Below, one piece after another: positions 37,912 through 46,746 of a stretch of DNA of 64,000 bases (its first letter is position 1; each line of letters opens with the position of its first letter). The position numbers were made by a program, and so were the translations under genes. The stretch spans positions 62,001 to 126,000 of the forward strand of contig NZ_MAFQ01000005.1 in NCBI RefSeq assembly GCF_002013895.1, read 5' to 3'. The notes beneath the pieces were generated by a model that was not told the DNA's origin, did not search any database, and saw nothing but the letters and a program-made list of their open reading frames with translations. The stretch comes from Mycobacteroides franklinii (GTDB lineage Bacteria; Actinomycetota; Actinomycetes; Mycobacteriales; Mycobacteriaceae).

Positions 37912-38946
37912 ATGAACAACAACGTTTCTGTAAGCACCGAAAACAGCCGGCCCGATATTGCCGGGCTGCTCGCACTTCCCCTCCGGCTGGTGGTCGGATG
38001 GACCTACTTCTCAGCCTTTTGGCGAAGAGTCGCACTCGAGAACAAGTTGGACCCGGATGTTTCGGGCTACGTGGGGGAGAAGTTCAACCACTTTCTGCCC
38101 CACGCCCTCGGCATCAAACCGATCATCGGCTTCCTGATCGAACACCCGGACCTGCTGAAGTGGTCGATGATCATCTTCACCGTGGTGGAGGGCATTACAG
38201 GGTTGTGCCTGATGGCGGGGATTCTCACCAGGGCAATGAGTGTCAGTGTCTTCCTGCTTGCACTGGGGATCCTGCTGGGGTCGGGCTGGCTGGGCACAAC
38301 CTGCCTGGACGAATGGCAGATCGGCATTCTCGGCATCGCCTCGGGACTGACACTGTTTCTGTCCGGCGGAGGCCGCTACTCAGTGGATCACTATGTGGCG
38401 GAACGTCATGACATGTTCACCAAGCGGAACTGGTTCACCCGGCTGGCGTCGGGACCTGTCGATGTTTCCCGCCACCTGGTTCTCGGCGGCGCGGCCGCGG
38501 TGCTGGCGATCGCATTGTTCACCAACCAGTACTTCCACGGTGGACTGTATGGGCCCCTGCACAACAAGTCGGTGGCGCCGGTCATCGAGATATCGGACGC
38601 ACACATCTCCGATCGGGACCTGCGGTTCACCGTGTACCGGACCGAGGGCGTGGATGTTTACGGATCGTTCCTGGTGGGTGTCACCGTCACCGAAAGCGAG
38701 ACCGGACGGGCCGTTGTGGATCTGCGCGCGGATCAGCTGAGCAGGCTGCCCGCGCACGCCATCACCAATCACTACATCGCAGCGGTGAAAACCGGTGCGC
38801 ACGGTGTGATTGTGCCGTTGGGGGCCAAGGCGGAGCTGAACATCGAGGGCCCGCACGTACCAATCGATCCGCGACATCACTACACGCTGTCGCTTGCCGA
38901 CGTCAGCGGCGCCGTGTGGGTGCAGAGGTTGCAGATCGGCGATTAG
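37912..38946 (+). CDS. DoxD-DoxA fusion (thiosulfate:quinone oxidoreductase-like)
   Basis: A 344-residue protein. Residues about 20-165 are a DoxD/DoxX-type four-helix membrane domain (ALPLRLVVGWTYFSAFWRR, then a TTCLDEW loop), and residues about 180-344 contain a DoxA-like domain after a further helix (LVLGGAAAVLAIALF, then SVAPVIEISDAHISDRDLRF). The thiosulfate:quinone oxidoreductase of Acidianus consists of DoxD and DoxA, and bacterial relatives are often fused like this. ATG 37912 begins MNNNVSVST; the longer frame upstream overlaps the previous gene. It fits as partner of the SQR-like enzyme in quinone-linked sulfur oxidation. Confidence 0.82.
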   Translation: MNNNVSVSTENSRPDIAGLLALPLRLVVGWTYFSAFWRRVALENKLDPDVSGYVGEKFNHFLPHALGIKPIIGFLIEHPDLLKWSMIIFTVVEGITGLCLMAGILTRAMSVSVFLLALGILLGSGWLGTTCLDEWQIGILGIASGLTLFLSGGGRYSVDHYVAERHDMFTKRNWFTRLASGPVDVSRHLVLGGAAAVLAIALFTNQYFHGGLYGPLHNKSVAPVIEISDAHISDRDLRFTVYRTEGVDVYGSFLVGVTVTESETGRAVVDLRADQLSRLPAHAITNHYIAAVKTGAHGVIVPLGAKAELNIEGPHVPIDPRHHYTLSLADVSGAVWVQRLQIGD

Positions 38947-38956
38947 AGCGCGCGAG

Positions 38957-39790
38957 CTACCAGACGCGGATCCAGTCGACGAGCATTTCCGCGGGGTAGG
39001 TGCCACCGCGCGGATCGCCGCCGCCTGATCCCGCGACGGCCAGGTTCAGCACGGCGAAGGCCTTGTGACCCGGATTGTTGAACGGCCAGTCCGCCAGGGA
39101 GTTGGCCGCGACCTCGAAGTATGGGGCGGCGCCGTCGGTGTAGTCGCGCCAGAAGCGGATGCCCTTGTCATCCCACTGGGTGCGCCAGGTGTGCCAGCCG
39201 CTGTCCAGGGACAGATTGTGGGTTTTCCATTCCGAGCCGTTTGCCTTGGCGTGCACGGTGGTCGCGGCCGGCCAGCTGCCGTTGCCGTACCACTCGACGA
39301 TGTCGATCTCACCGTCTTGGTCGCTGCCGAGCCAGAACGCCGGCCATGCGCCCGGGGTCAGGCAGTTGAACTTGATGCGCGCTTCCCAGGTGTAGCCGAT
39401 ACCGAGTTCGGTCGTGCTGTAGATCTTGCCGCCGTAGTACGTGTTGCCGTCTTTCGCGGCCTTGATGACCAGGTTCGAGTTGCCGTCGAGGTAGACATTC
39501 TTGCGATCGTCACGGTACTGGCCGACATTCTCGGGCAGCTCCCAGAACGTCGGGTCCTTCATGGACTCACGAGCCTTCGATATCGCCCACTTGGACCCGT
39601 CCGGTGCCGATCCGGCCGGGCCGTCGAACTCGTCGACGAAGACGTACTTACCGGTGGGGGGTGCCGCGGGCGGGCGGTTGGGCGGGTTCTGCGGAGACGG
39701 TTGCGCCCACGCCTCCGGCATGGAAACCGCTGCTGCCAACATGCCAAGCCCTGAGAACGCCATCATGCGGCGCCGATCCATGTTCACCAT
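38957..39790 (-). CDS. secreted glycoside hydrolase family 16 protein
   Basis: A 277-residue GH16 beta-glucanase-like protein closely resembling M. tuberculosis Rv0315 in sequence order. The N-terminus MDRRRMMAFSGLGMLAAAVS with AWA cleavage site is a Tat-like signal peptide, then a Pro-rich linker. The catalytic motif GEIDIVEW (E-x-D-x2-E) is intact. ATG 39790 is chosen; the 83 codons upstream lack homology. GH16 enzymes act on beta-1,3- or 1,4-glucans or related cell-wall polymers; the mycobacterial substrate is not settled. It is convergent with the DoxDA gene. Confidence 0.9.
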   Translation of the reverse strand: MVNMDRRRMMAFSGLGMLAAAVSMPEAWAQPSPQNPPNRPPAAPPTGKYVFVDEFDGPAGSAPDGSKWAISKARESMKDPTFWELPENVGQYRDDRKNVYLDGNSNLVIKAAKDGNTYYGGKIYSTTELGIGYTWEARIKFNCLTPGAWPAFWLGSDQDGEIDIVEWYGNGSWPAATTVHAKANGSEWKTHNLSLDSGWHTWRTQWDDKGIRFWRDYTDGAAPYFEVAANSLADWPFNNPGHKAFAVLNLAVAGSGGGDPRGGTYPAEMLVDWIRVW

Positions 39791-39845
39791 CGTGGCCGAC
39801 CCTAACAGGATTCGCCCGAACGGGTCCGGGTGCGCGGGACGGCCG

Positions 39846-41006
39846 CTAGTGCTGCATGCGTAGCGAGTCTCGGCCGGGAGCCAGCATTGCCGCGGTGAGT
39901 CCGCGTGCGGCCACATCATCCGGCAGGGGGCCGCCGGTGGCCAGCGCGGCGCCCACCCGGGCCAGGGCTGGAGCCATCTGAATGCCGTATCCGCCCTGGG
40001 CCGCGTACCAGAAGAAGCCCTCGATATCCGGATCGTCACCCACGACGGGCGTGCGATCGGAGGTGAAGGATCGCAGGCCCGCCCAGGCCGAATTCACGCT
40101 CCGGATGCCCAGGGTGGTCGCCTCGTTGATCATCCCGATAGCGCGCGCCATCTCCAGCTCGTCCGGCCGCGGGTCACCGGGTGGCTGAAGTGTCTCGTCG
40201 GCGGGAGAGCAGAGGAACTGCGCGCCATCGGGTTTGAAATAGAAGGCCTCCGACGCGTCCAGCGTCATCGGAAGTGAGCCGATGGTGCTGCCCTGCGGCG
40301 CGGAGGCCATGAACGCCGTGCGCCGCAGGGGCTGGATTCCCACCGCTCGCGCACCCATGAGCTGTGCGAGCTCATCGCACCACGCACCGGCCGCGTTGAC
40401 GACGGTCGCTGCTTCGAATGTCCGTCCGGAGGAGTCGTGCAGCACCCACCGGCCCTGCTGTCGCACTGCGCTGACGATTGCGGCCGACTTCTCGATGATT
40501 CCCCCGCGCCGCCGTAGGCCGCGCACGTAGCCCTGGTGCAGCCCGTGGACGTCCAGTTCCATCGGTGTCAGATCGACAGTCGCCAGCTGGGTGTACCCGG
40601 AACGCAGATACGGGTTGATCTCCTGGGCGACGGCGCCGTCGACCAACTCTGTGTGACACCCGAGCAGCCAGGCCTGCTGGTGTGCTTCCCGCAGCGCATC
40701 CCGGTGCGCGGCATCGGCGATGATCAGCAGCGGCAGGGATGTGGCCAGTGGTGCGTCGAAGCCCTCACGCGGATCGGTGAAGAAATCACGGCTGGCCGCC
40801 GTCAACATTCGAATCACGGGATTTCCGTAGTTCTCGATGAAGGTCGCCGCCGACCGGCCGGTGGTGTGGAACGCGAGCGTCGGCTCACGCTCGAGCAGAG
40901 CGACGGTTCGGTGTTGGGCCAATTCGTAGGCGATCGAGGCTCCCGACATCCCGCCGCCGACGACGATGACATCGACGGAGAGTTCGGTCTCGATGAGGTG
41001 GCTCAC
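39846..41006 (-). CDS. FAD-dependent amino-acid oxidase-like protein (DAO family)
   Basis: A 386-residue DadA/DAO-type flavoprotein. The FAD motif VIVVGGGMSGASIAYELAQ is at the N-terminus, and the C-terminal GGYGIQMAPALARVGAAL completes the FAD site. GTG 41006 is chosen because MSHLIETELSVDVIVVGGG is a normal start. It would oxidise a D-amino acid, glycine or secondary amine; the substrate is unknown. It is divergent from an M20 peptidase gene, a pairing common in amino-acid-derivative catabolism. Confidence 0.87.
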   Translation of the reverse strand: MSHLIETELSVDVIVVGGGMSGASIAYELAQHRTVALLEREPTLAFHTTGRSAATFIENYGNPVIRMLTAASRDFFTDPREGFDAPLATSLPLLIIADAAHRDALREAHQQAWLLGCHTELVDGAVAQEINPYLRSGYTQLATVDLTPMELDVHGLHQGYVRGLRRRGGIIEKSAAIVSAVRQQGRWVLHDSSGRTFEAATVVNAAGAWCDELAQLMGARAVGIQPLRRTAFMASAPQGSTIGSLPMTLDASEAFYFKPDGAQFLCSPADETLQPPGDPRPDELEMARAIGMINEATTLGIRSVNSAWAGLRSFTSDRTPVVGDDPDIEGFFWYAAQGGYGIQMAPALARVGAALATGGPLPDDVAARGLTAAMLAPGRDSLRMQH

Positions 41007-41116
41007 GTGAACTCCGTCTCGGTGAGGTGATGGTCTCTTGAGTTCGAGGGTAGGTCGTGAAACCGCCGTATTGTCGTCACTGAGTGGTAACAGCAGCACA
41101 CAGACTGGGAGGCTGA

Positions 41117-42367
41117 ATGCCGATCACGTTGCCCGACAACTGGGCTGACAACTTGGAGGATTTGGCCGACTTCTACCGCGATCTGCATGAGCATCCGGAA
41201 TTGTCCTTCCAGGAGCACCGGACTGCGCAGAAGATCGAGGAGGTCATCGCACCGCTCGGGGTGGAGGTGACACCGGGTGTCGGCGGTACCGGGGTTGTCG
41301 CCGTGCTGCGCAACGGATCCGGCCCCGTGGTGTGGTTGCGGGCCGACTTCGACGCGCTTCCGGTGCAGGAGCAGACCGGTCTTCCGTACGCGAGCACTGC
41401 CCGTGCCACCAACTCCGACGGTAAGGATGTTCCCGTCATGCACGCGTGCGGTCACGATATGCACGTGACGGCCTTGGTCGGGACACTTCGGCTGCTGACC
41501 GATCTCAAGGAGACGTGGTCGGGAACCGTGGTCGCGGTGTTTCAGCCTGCCGAGGAGATCGGCGGGGGAGCGAAGGCGATGATCGACGACGGAATCCTCG
41601 AGCGGTTCCCCAAGCCCGAGGTCGTCCTGGGCCAGCACGTCGGTCCGCTGCCTGCGGGGATGATCGCGTACAAGACCGGCACGGCACTGGCAGCCTCGGA
41701 TTCGCTCAAGATGCAGCTGTTCGGGCGCGGTGGCCATGGCTCGCAACCGGAATCGACGATCGACCCGGTGGTCATGGCGTCCAATGTGGTGCAGCGCCTG
41801 CAGACCATCGTCTCGCGTGAGCTGTCGCCGTTCGAGCCTGCCGTGGTCACCGTCGGCTACCTGCACGCGGGCGCGAAGGACAACATCATTCCCGACGACG
41901 CGGAGCTCGGTATCAACATCCGCACTTTCAATGAGGAAGTCCGGAAGAAGACGCTGGCTTCGATCACGCGGATCGCTCAGGCCGAGTCGACGGCCTCCGG
42001 CGCCGATAAGGAACCGGCGGTGACCTCGCTGCACACCTTCCCCATCACCGTTGTCGACGACGCGGCGATGCAGGCGATAGCCGCCGTGTTCCGTGGACAT
42101 TTCGGTGCCGACCGAGTGGTAGAGTCTCCGAGCCCGCTCGCGGGCAGCGAGGATGTCGGATTCTTCGGGACCGCCGCGGGGGTTCCCACCGCGTTCTGGT
42201 TCTGGGGCGGATATGAGCTGCAGCGCTTCGAAGATGCCGCGGCGGCGGGAAAGCCGGTGCCGTCCAACCATTCTCCGCAGTTCGCGCCGGTGCTGGAACC
42301 CACGCTGAGCACGGGGATCGAGGCGCTTACCGTGGCGGCGTTGTCACGGCTGACCGCTACGGCGTGA
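41117..42367 (+). CDS. M20-family amidohydrolase
   Basis: A 416-residue zinc-dependent amidohydrolase of the M20D type (IAA-amino-acid hydrolase, hippuricase). Metal ligands are visible in ACGHDMHVT and PAEEIGGGA, and HVGPLPAGM, GRGGHGSQP and a C-terminal GSEDVGFF complete the set. It would cleave N-acyl amino acids or similar amides. ATG 41117 has GGGAGG upstream. It is divergent from the DAO-type oxidase and overlaps the convergent lyase gene by 11 bp. Confidence 0.9.
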   Translation: MPITLPDNWADNLEDLADFYRDLHEHPELSFQEHRTAQKIEEVIAPLGVEVTPGVGGTGVVAVLRNGSGPVVWLRADFDALPVQEQTGLPYASTARATNSDGKDVPVMHACGHDMHVTALVGTLRLLTDLKETWSGTVVAVFQPAEEIGGGAKAMIDDGILERFPKPEVVLGQHVGPLPAGMIAYKTGTALAASDSLKMQLFGRGGHGSQPESTIDPVVMASNVVQRLQTIVSRELSPFEPAVVTVGYLHAGAKDNIIPDDAELGINIRTFNEEVRKKTLASITRIAQAESTASGADKEPAVTSLHTFPITVVDDAAMQAIAAVFRGHFGADRVVESPSPLAGSEDVGFFGTAAGVPTAFWFWGGYELQRFEDAAAAGKPVPSNHSPQFAPVLEPTLSTGIEALTVAALSRLTATA

Positions 42368-43175
42368 TCAGTCCCAGCATCCGGGCCCGTTCCAGAATGA
42401 TCCGGGCGCGGTTGAGCCGGGGCAGGTCGCTGCCGTCCTTGGGTTTCCCGCCTTGGCTATTGAAGCGCTCCACGAAGTCGCGCGCCCACGACACATCCTC
42501 GTCGGAGGGGCTCAGGCCCTTGTTGATGGTGTCCGCGTCGGATGAACGCAGGGCCAGCTTTCCGGTCATGCCCATGCGGCGGGTCAACGCAACCCCCTCG
42601 GCCAGTTCGGCCGGATCACGTGTCGGCCCGTCGATCGGGCCAGGAATGTGCGCAGCCCGCGAAGCCACCACAAGCTGAGAGCGGCTGTACGCCAGGGCCA
42701 ATGGGTCTTGCTCGACACCGATATCAAGCGTGTAGTCATTGACGCCGAAGGCAATACGAAAGCAGGGACGAGCGGCCGCGATGTCGTGCACGCGGGAAAG
42801 GCCGCGCGCCGTCTCGATCAGCGCGATTACCGGAGCTTCGCCGCCGAGGCGGTTTGCGGTGTCCCACATGTGATTTCCGCCCTCGGTCTTGGCAAGTACG
42901 ACACCCTTGAGACCGTGAGCGTCCGCGAGGGCTCGGCAGTCGGCTGACCAGAAATCACTGGATGCGTCGTTGACGCGCACCCAGGCCTGCCCGCCGGAGT
43001 TGAGGTAGTCAAGCACGCGTTCGCGCGCCGGTTCTTTCTCATTCGGCGCGACGGCGTCCTCCAAGTCCAGGATCACCTCGTCGGCCTTCGTGGAGGTGAC
43101 GGCCGCGTCGAGATCGGGCTCCCGGGAGGGATTCACCAGCAGCCATGAGCGTGAGACCTTCGAATTCACTGTCAC
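42357..43175 (-). CDS. CitE-like HpcH/HpaI aldolase family lyase
   Basis: A 272-residue TIM-barrel lyase of the CitE/HpcH superfamily. The metal-binding acids are in VILDLEDAV and ALIETARGL, and VNDYTLDIG is a conserved substrate segment. Stand-alone CitE-like proteins in actinobacteria cleave or hydrolyse (3S)-malyl- or citramalyl-CoA-type substrates; no specific substrate is inferred. The start is GTG 43175 or GTG 43169, both without a clear Shine-Dalgarno. It is monocistronic. Confidence 0.83.
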   Translation of the reverse strand: MTVNSKVSRSWLLVNPSREPDLDAAVTSTKADEVILDLEDAVAPNEKEPARERVLDYLNSGGQAWVRVNDASSDFWSADCRALADAHGLKGVVLAKTEGGNHMWDTANRLGGEAPVIALIETARGLSRVHDIAAARPCFRIAFGVNDYTLDIGVEQDPLALAYSRSQLVVASRAAHIPGPIDGPTRDPAELAEGVALTRRMGMTGKLALRSSDADTINKGLSPSDEDVSWARDFVERFNSQGGKPKDGSDLPRLNRARIILERARMLGLITP

Positions 43176-43201
43176 CGCGCCAGTATTTCGCAGGGTTGTT
43201 G

Positions 43202-43852
43202 TTATCGGGGGATTCGGCTCAGCCAGTCGGATTCGCCGTCAACCTGCTTGCCGTCCAGGACGACCATGGGTACCCCGGACTTGGGGAACGCGCGCAGCAG
43301 CGGCAGGTTGTTCGCCGCGATGGCGCGGGCATCAAAGGGCACCGGCAAGCCGAGCCGGATCAGATCCTGTGCGCCCTGGGGTGCGTTGACTTGCTCCGCC
43401 AGCGCTGCCAGCTGCTCGTTACTCAGGTCCGTGTCGCCCTCTTCCTTGGGCTGATGGTCCTTGGCATAGATCTGCTGGATGAAGCGCCAGGTGGTCTCGC
43501 TGGACCGTGACTGGTCGGCGACGACAAAGCCGGCATAGATGGCACGACTGTCGTATGTGCCACTGGCGGAGTACTTATCGAGGAAGTCCACGAATCGAAG
43601 GTTGATGTGCAGCTCGCCGGACTCGATGCGCCGGCCGATCTCGTCGCCCTGGTTTTGCACCATCTTCCCGCTGTAGGGGCACAGCGGATCCAGGTAAAGA
43701 TCGATCTGGCCCGGCGCATCGGGGTTACCGATAGACAAGACATCGCCAGCGGGCGCGGCATCGGCCGCGTGGGCGAGTCCGACATTGGGACCCCACACCA
43801 GGACCGCGGTGAGTAGACCGATGATCGTCGCGAGACGTTTCACTACGTGCAT
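43202..43852 (-). CDS. exported DsbA/thioredoxin-fold protein
   Basis: A 216-residue secreted thioredoxin-like protein. The N-terminus RLATIIGLLTAVLVWGPNVGL with an AHA cleavage site is a signal peptide. The active site is DPLCPYSGKMV, CPYS rather than CxxC, so a single-Cys DsbA-like centre. The C-terminal SGVPMVVLDGKQVD carries the cis-Pro loop. Mycobacterial proteins of this type act as extracytoplasmic isomerase- or reductase-like folding factors. It is followed by dps on the other side of a 22-bp gap. Confidence 0.85.
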   Translation of the reverse strand: MHVVKRLATIIGLLTAVLVWGPNVGLAHAADAAPAGDVLSIGNPDAPGQIDLYLDPLCPYSGKMVQNQGDEIGRRIESGELHINLRFVDFLDKYSASGTYDSRAIYAGFVVADQSRSSETTWRFIQQIYAKDHQPKEEGDTDLSNEQLAALAEQVNAPQGAQDLIRLGLPVPFDARAIAANNLPLLRAFPKSGVPMVVLDGKQVDGESDWLSRIPR

Positions 43853-43874
43853 CGGTCCATCATCGCGCAGGCTG

Positions 43875-44366
43875 TTACACCTTGCGGTTCTCGGAGGCGA
43901 TCAGCCAGGCCAGCTTCTCCAGCCCGTCGATGAGCTGGTGCAGGATGTCGGCGGTGGTGGGATCTTCGTCGTCGACCTCGTCGTGCACGGCGCGCAATGT
44001 ATTGACCGCGGCCTGGATGCGCACGGTGATGAGGTCCACCACATCGCCGGTGCTGCGTTCATACGGCGGGAACTGGGGCAGTGTGGTGCTGGCCGCGACC
44101 GTGTCCGACCGGCCGTCGGGTACGGCGTACAGGGCACGCATGCGTTCGGCGATGGTGTCGCTGCCCTCACGGGCGAAGTCCACCACTTCGTCGAGTTGCA
44201 GATGCAGATCGCGGAAGTTGCTTCCCACGACATTCCAATGCGCCTGCTTGCCCTGCAGGTGAAGTTCGATCAGGTCGACCAGGACGCGTTGCAGGTTGTT
44301 TGACAGCGCCGGCGAGGCGCTGAAGTGCTTGACATCGGTTTCTGAGAGACGGGCTGTGTTCGTCAT
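43875..44366 (-). CDS. dps: Dps-family DNA-binding ferritin-like protein
   Basis: A 163-residue Dps. The ferroxidase ligands lie in QAHWNVVGSNFRDLH and LDEVVDFAREGSDTIAER, the inter-subunit arrangement of Dps dodecamers. It stores iron and protects DNA during starvation and peroxide stress. The C-terminus is short, with no long basic tail. ATG 44366 follows AGGTTGCAC-type leader sequence without a strong Shine-Dalgarno. It is next to an ECF sigma factor gene on the same strand. Confidence 0.92.
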   Translation of the reverse strand: MTNTARLSETDVKHFSASPALSNNLQRVLVDLIELHLQGKQAHWNVVGSNFRDLHLQLDEVVDFAREGSDTIAERMRALYAVPDGRSDTVAASTTLPQFPPYERSTGDVVDLITVRIQAAVNTLRAVHDEVDDEDPTTADILHQLIDGLEKLAWLIASENRKV

Positions 44367-44383
44367 GTCAGGTGCAACCTGCT

Positions 44384-45256
44384 CTAGTTTGGAACTATTC
44401 CAGAAAAGGCGGGAGGGAGTTCGACAGTGCCGGCCGCATAGGGGGCGATATCGATGTGTGCGACCAGCCCGTCGCGGACGCCCATCCGGATGATCGCGAA
44501 GGGATGACCGCCCGGTGCGATGACGGCACCGGCTCGTCCGTCGACGAGAAGTGTTGTTGCCAGTACGATTCGGTCGACAAAGGAACGTGTCTCCGCGGCC
44601 ACCGCCCGCGCGCCGCGTACCAGTGTCGCCGCGCCGCTGGGGATGAGCGTCGGGTCGACCGTGCGGACGGCATCGGGCGCCATCAGCGTTATCAACCGTT
44701 CAATATCGCCCCCGCGGGCGGCGGACAGGAAGGCCTCGACTATGTCCAGTTGGTCGGTGATGTTCCGGCGCTGCGGAGCGGTGGGGGCGGCAGTACTGAG
44801 CCGCAATCGGGCCCGGCTGGCCAGCTTTTTCGCGGAGGCTGTCGTCATGTCCAGCACCGCCGCGATGTCCTCGAACGGCACCGAGAACAGGTCATGCAGG
44901 ACGTACGCCACGCGCTGCTTGGGTGAGAGTTCGTCGAGCACCACCAGCATGGCGCGTGAGACCTGCTCGCGCTGAAGGAAATCCTCGTCGGCGGCAAGCT
45001 GGATGCCGGGGATGTGATCGGCAGTCAGTGGAATTTCACCTCGCCGCTGGCGGGCTCGCAGCTGATCGAGGCAGAGTCTCGCTGTGACGGTGGTGAGCCA
45101 CCCATCGAGATTGTCCACCGCGTGCAGGTCGGCGGACTGCGCCCGGATCCACGCGGCTTGCACGGCGTCTTCCGCGTCATGGTGCGTGCCGACGATTCGG
45201 TGGGCCACGGATAACAGCCGCGGCCGCGCGGACTCGAATTTTTCGATGAGGTCCAC
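44384..45256 (-). CDS. ECF sigma factor with SnoaL-like C-terminus
   Basis: A 290-residue ECF-type sigma factor of the SigJ/ECF41-like layout. Sigma2 is at RLLSVAHRIVGTHHDAEDAVQAAW, sigma4 at LDELSPKQRVAYVLHDLFSVPFEDIAAVL, followed by a SnoaL-like domain of about 110 residues that in this group modulates activity. The start is GTG 45256. It is divergent from a DoxX-type membrane gene, the usual genomic partner type for these sigmas, suggesting it activates that gene in response to an unknown stress. Confidence 0.88.
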   Translation of the reverse strand: MDLIEKFESARPRLLSVAHRIVGTHHDAEDAVQAAWIRAQSADLHAVDNLDGWLTTVTARLCLDQLRARQRRGEIPLTADHIPGIQLAADEDFLQREQVSRAMLVVLDELSPKQRVAYVLHDLFSVPFEDIAAVLDMTTASAKKLASRARLRLSTAAPTAPQRRNITDQLDIVEAFLSAARGGDIERLITLMAPDAVRTVDPTLIPSGAATLVRGARAVAAETRSFVDRIVLATTLLVDGRAGAVIAPGGHPFAIIRMGVRDGLVAHIDIAPYAAGTVELPPAFSGIVPN

Positions 45257-45329
45257 GGGAGGTCACCTTTCCGTCAGGTCGGTCGTCATAGGGGTGAGGT
45301 CAACGAAACCGACGAGATAGGAGGCACAT

Positions 45330-45434
45330 ATGAGCGTACAGATGGTCCGGTTCAGTACGTACGCGGAACGGGTGCACGAGGTGCAGGATGCGATCGCCGC
45401 GCTGTTCACCGTGTTGGGAAGGTACGAGGGCTGA
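45330..45434 (+). CDS. 34-residue ORF upstream of doxX, truncated ABM-like
   Basis: A 34-codon open frame (MSVQMVRFSTYAERVHEVQ...) with a strong AGGAGG Shine-Dalgarno at 45319-45324. Its stop TGA overlaps the start of the DoxX gene as TGATG, so it is coupled. The sequence resembles the first strand and helix of small antibiotic-biosynthesis-monooxygenase or dimeric alpha-beta-barrel proteins and then stops short, so it may be a decayed gene or a leader-type coupling peptide. Translation is well supported by the ribosome site; function is not. Confidence 0.55.
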   Translation: MSVQMVRFSTYAERVHEVQDAIAALFTVLGRYEG

Positions 45435-45796
45435 TGTCGGTTCTGGAGACGGGTCTGCTGGTAACAACTGTCCTGTGCGTCGTCGCCAACGGGTTCGAGG
45501 TAGCCGCCAAGACGGTCAAGGCACAGTTCGTGGTGCAGAATTCCGGCGAAGTGGGAGTGGCGCCACGATGGCTGCCCTACCTGGCGGCAATCGAAGGCGC
45601 TGGGGTGGTGGGTCTTGTCATCGGCCTTGCCGGCGTGCGGCCGTTGGGTCTGGCGGCCGCAATCGGGTTGGTGGCCTTCTTCATTGGTGCGGTAGGAGCG
45701 CACATCCGTAGCAATGTGCTGCACAACATCGCGTTCCCGGCCGTCTTTCTGGCGCTTGCCGCGGGGTCTGTCGCCTATTTCGCGTTGCCGGCCTAG
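45434..45796 (+). CDS. DoxX-family membrane protein
   Basis: A 120-residue four-helix membrane protein of the DoxX-like type (LETGLLVTTVLCVVANGFEVAAK, then AIEGAGVVGLVIGLAG, LGLAAAIGLVAFFIGAVGAHI, NIAFPAVFLALAAGSVAYF). ATG 45434 overlaps the upstream small ORF stop. DoxX relatives in mycobacteria link membrane oxidoreductases to thiol homeostasis. The divergent ECF sigma factor is the probable regulator. Confidence 0.85.
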   Translation: MSVLETGLLVTTVLCVVANGFEVAAKTVKAQFVVQNSGEVGVAPRWLPYLAAIEGAGVVGLVIGLAGVRPLGLAAAIGLVAFFIGAVGAHIRSNVLHNIAFPAVFLALAAGSVAYFALPA

Positions 45797-45820
45797 TTGG
45801 GGGCCCTGGGTACCTGACGA

Positions 45821-46675
45821 TCACCGGTGCAGCCGGTGCGTGCTCTCGATGATCGCGGCGCACAGTGCCTGCTCGGGCTCGGACAGTACGGTGCGGCGAC
45901 GCAGCAGTACGAATTCCAGCTCGCCGAGGTCGGGCAGGCTGTCGTCACTGACCTTGACCAGGCCTGCCGGCAAAAGAGATTCGGCATGGGCGATGACACC
46001 CATGCCCGCGAGCGCTGCGGCCCGCAGCCCCAATTGGCTATCGCTGACGCAGGCGATGCGCCAAGTGCGGCCCTCTCGCTCGAGTGCGCGTAGCGCCGCG
46101 TGCCGCGTCAGACTTGGCGGGGGATAGGTGACGATGGGCACCGGGTCGCGGACGTCTTGGGTGTTGGGGCGTCCCGCCCAGACGAGTTTGTCGCGCCAGA
46201 GCAGTTCACCATGCGTTTCACCCGGCAGCCGTTTGGCCACCATCAGGTCCAGTTCGCCTGCGGTCATGCGTGTTTTGAGGTATTCGCTCAGTCCGACGAC
46301 GAGCTCCAGATCCACTCCCGGATGGGAGTTCTGGAACTCCACGAGCACGTCGGGCAGCTCGCGGGCCACGAGGTCATCGGAGGCGCCGAGCCGGATCAAC
46401 CCGGTCAGCTCCGAGCTCGCAAAGTAGCGATCGGCCTGGGCCTGCGCGTCGAGAATCGAGCGGGCGAAGCCGACCATCGCGGCGCCGTCGGCGGTGAGAG
46501 CCAGATTGCGGGTATCGCGACGGAACAGCTCGCGGCCGACGGTCTGTTCCAGTCGCGCGATATGTCCGCTCACCGTCGACTGCCGAAGCCCGAGAATCCG
46601 CCCGGCGGCCGTAAACCCACCAGCGCGTTCAACTGTCAGAAAAGTTCGCAACAATTCTGGGTCTAACATTGCCAT
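45821..46675 (-). CDS. LysR-family transcriptional regulator
   Basis: A 284-residue LysR regulator with an N-terminal winged HTH (LRTFLTVERAGGFTAAGRILGLRQSTVSGHIARLE) and a substrate-binding-like C-terminal domain. GTG 46678, ATG 46675 and ATG 46669 are all possible; MLDPELLRTFLTV is the usual LysR N-terminus, and none has a clear Shine-Dalgarno. It is divergent from a BASS-type transporter, the typical LysR-target layout. Confidence 0.88.
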   Translation of the reverse strand: MAMLDPELLRTFLTVERAGGFTAAGRILGLRQSTVSGHIARLEQTVGRELFRRDTRNLALTADGAAMVGFARSILDAQAQADRYFASSELTGLIRLGASDDLVARELPDVLVEFQNSHPGVDLELVVGLSEYLKTRMTAGELDLMVAKRLPGETHGELLWRDKLVWAGRPNTQDVRDPVPIVTYPPPSLTRHAALRALEREGRTWRIACVSDSQLGLRAAALAGMGVIAHAESLLPAGLVKVSDDSLPDLGELEFVLLRRRTVLSEPEQALCAAIIESTHRLHR

Positions 46676-46676
46676 C

Positions 46677-46700
46677 ACGATACTCGTTCATAGATATCGT
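46677..46700. promoter_or_regulatory. LysR-type dyad
   Basis: ACGATA-N12-TATCGT lies between the LysR start and the transporter start. LysR boxes are usually T-N11-A with imperfect symmetry, so this perfect 6-bp dyad is a candidate recognition site only. Confidence 0.35.
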
Positions 46701-46746
46701 TTCTATCGGCTTTTATAATCAGTGTCTGTCCTCGTACGGTGGCATA

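Noticed and set aside
41003..42271. 422-codon minus-strand open frame
   Set aside because: Antisense to the M20 amidohydrolase, which has all metal ligands; low-complexity Arg/His-rich translation.
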